From the NCBI RefSeq assembly GCF_000170915.1, contig NZ_ABCT01000005.1:62001-126000 (forward strand): a DNA stretch of 64,000 nt, written 5' to 3'. The translations under genes were made by a program, and so were the position numbers. The stretch comes from Limnobacter sp. MED105. Its GTDB lineage: Bacteria; Pseudomonadota; Gammaproteobacteria; Burkholderiales; Burkholderiaceae_B. The notes under the pieces were generated by a model that had not been told where the DNA came from, ran no database searches, and saw only the letters and a list, made by a program, of their open reading frames with translations. Below, piece by piece: positions 63,601 to 64,000 of the stretch; the first letter of the stretch is position 1; each line of letters opens with the position of its first letter.

Positions 63601-64000
63601 GCAATGTCGCAAATGCGTTGCACCACCAGTTCGGTGTGTTCCATGGGCAAGAAGTGCGTGGCATCGGCAATCACTTCAATGTGGGCCTTGGGCAAACGTT
63701 TTCGAATTCGCGCGTGTGCAGTGGCGGGAAACGTAGAGCCTTTGCCAGCTGCAAGAATATGGATGGGGCAGCCCGGGTCCCGAATCCAGCGTGCGGCATT
63801 GGGTTCGGTGTGTTGAAAGGTCAACGACTCCCAATGGGGTGGGCAGGCCAGTTCAACTTCATTGTTGCTGGTCGGCACAAAGCCATGTTCCACGTAGGCT
63901 TGTAACCACTCGTCGCTCCATGTTCCGAAAGCTTTTTTGCTGCGGTAATTCTCAAAAGCGTCTTGATGTGTCGGGAAACTTGCCCGCCTTCTCGCTGCTG
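63591..64000 (-). CDS. alpha/beta hydrolase, C-terminal part (runs off the window)
   Basis: The frame is open from 63591 to the window edge on the minus strand, so the start is missing. The visible 136 residues include RRRASFPTHQDAFENYRSKK, EWLQAYVEHGFVP and a core with PIHILAAGKGSTFPATAHAR. The end is DATHFLPMEHTELVVQRICD, in which the His is the catalytic His of the alpha/beta hydrolase fold. The nucleophile lies outside the window. The substrate is unknown. It shares the terminator with pntB. Confidence 0.78.
   Translation of the reverse strand, partial: AARRRASFPTHQDAFENYRSKKAFGTWSDEWLQAYVEHGFVPTSNNEVELACPPHWESLTFQHTEPNAARWIRDPGCPIHILAAGKGSTFPATAHARIRKRLPKAHIEVIADATHFLPMEHTELVVQRICDIAKK

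Overview
This window looks like ordinary chromosome from a betaproteobacterium of the order Burkholderiales. The evidence is a Burkholderiales-style gene order (ilvE, a CHCC zinc-finger gene, then waaF; TctC/B/A transport; an HAD-first FadB; pcm next to tolC), moderate G+C, and protein sequences of that type throughout. A Limnobacter-like organism is my best guess from overall feel, but nothing here proves the genus. I saw no IS element, phage gene, CRISPR array, tRNA or rRNA, and coding density is high.

Region by region. 1-3.4 kb: a TetR regulator, an exported Ala/Pro-rich protein of unknown function, and an AtuA-type (acyclic terpene/acyl-CoA catabolism) protein. The atuA-like gene has a clear promoter whose -35 box lies in a perfect 16-bp palindrome. 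3.5-6.9 kb: an Lhr-type helicase followed by a PdeM-type metallophosphoesterase, half of a known DNA-repair cassette. 6.9-15.4 kb: DoxX, then a TetR-controlled beta-oxidation operon (acyl-CoA dehydrogenase, HAD/crotonase fusion, thiolase) with a further crotonase and a thioesterase behind a terminator. 15.4-18.4 kb: small envelope proteins and a membrane-anchored PQQ-type sugar dehydrogenase. 18.7-22.7 kb: a tripartite tricarboxylate transporter (TctC, TctB, TctA) and a GntR regulator. 22.7-27.3 kb: YciA thioesterase, a coiled-coil tail-anchored protein, an SDR oxidoreductase, an Atm1-type ABC exporter and a LysR regulator. 27.5-32.1 kb: aspartase plus a glutamate/aspartate ABC importer, a natural aspartate-to-fumarate unit.

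32.2-40.5 kb is mainly envelope: LPS inner-core transferases (GT2, WaaC, WaaA, WaaF) interleaved with a TetR-pcm-tolC unit and ilvE. Three of the four LPS genes begin with UUG. 40.6-46 kb holds PurU, a SnoaL-like protein, a tightly overlapping chain (YheT hydrolase, an unknown, an HtrA-like protease, TcdA) and MsrA. 46.2-49.4 kb is yajC-secD-secF. 49.4-53.3 kb has a PilZ protein facing a five-gene, fully overlapping minor-pilin operon, the most unusual locus in the window: its PilX-like member ends in an approximately 44-residue proline tract and three members lack the canonical Glu+5. 53.4-57.1 kb carries purB, a GST-like protein, mnmA and a Nudix hydrolase. 57.2-60.4 kb is a cobalamin riboswitch followed by btuB and btuF, with no BtuCD. 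The window ends with the three-subunit proton-translocating transhydrogenase pntAA-pntAB-pntB and the 3' part of an alpha/beta hydrolase.

I did not find a convincing wholly new system. The best leads are the minor-pilin operon, the sugar dehydrogenase with a polytopic membrane N-terminus, the Lhr-PdeM pair without ligase and nuclease, and several well-defined regulatory repeats.
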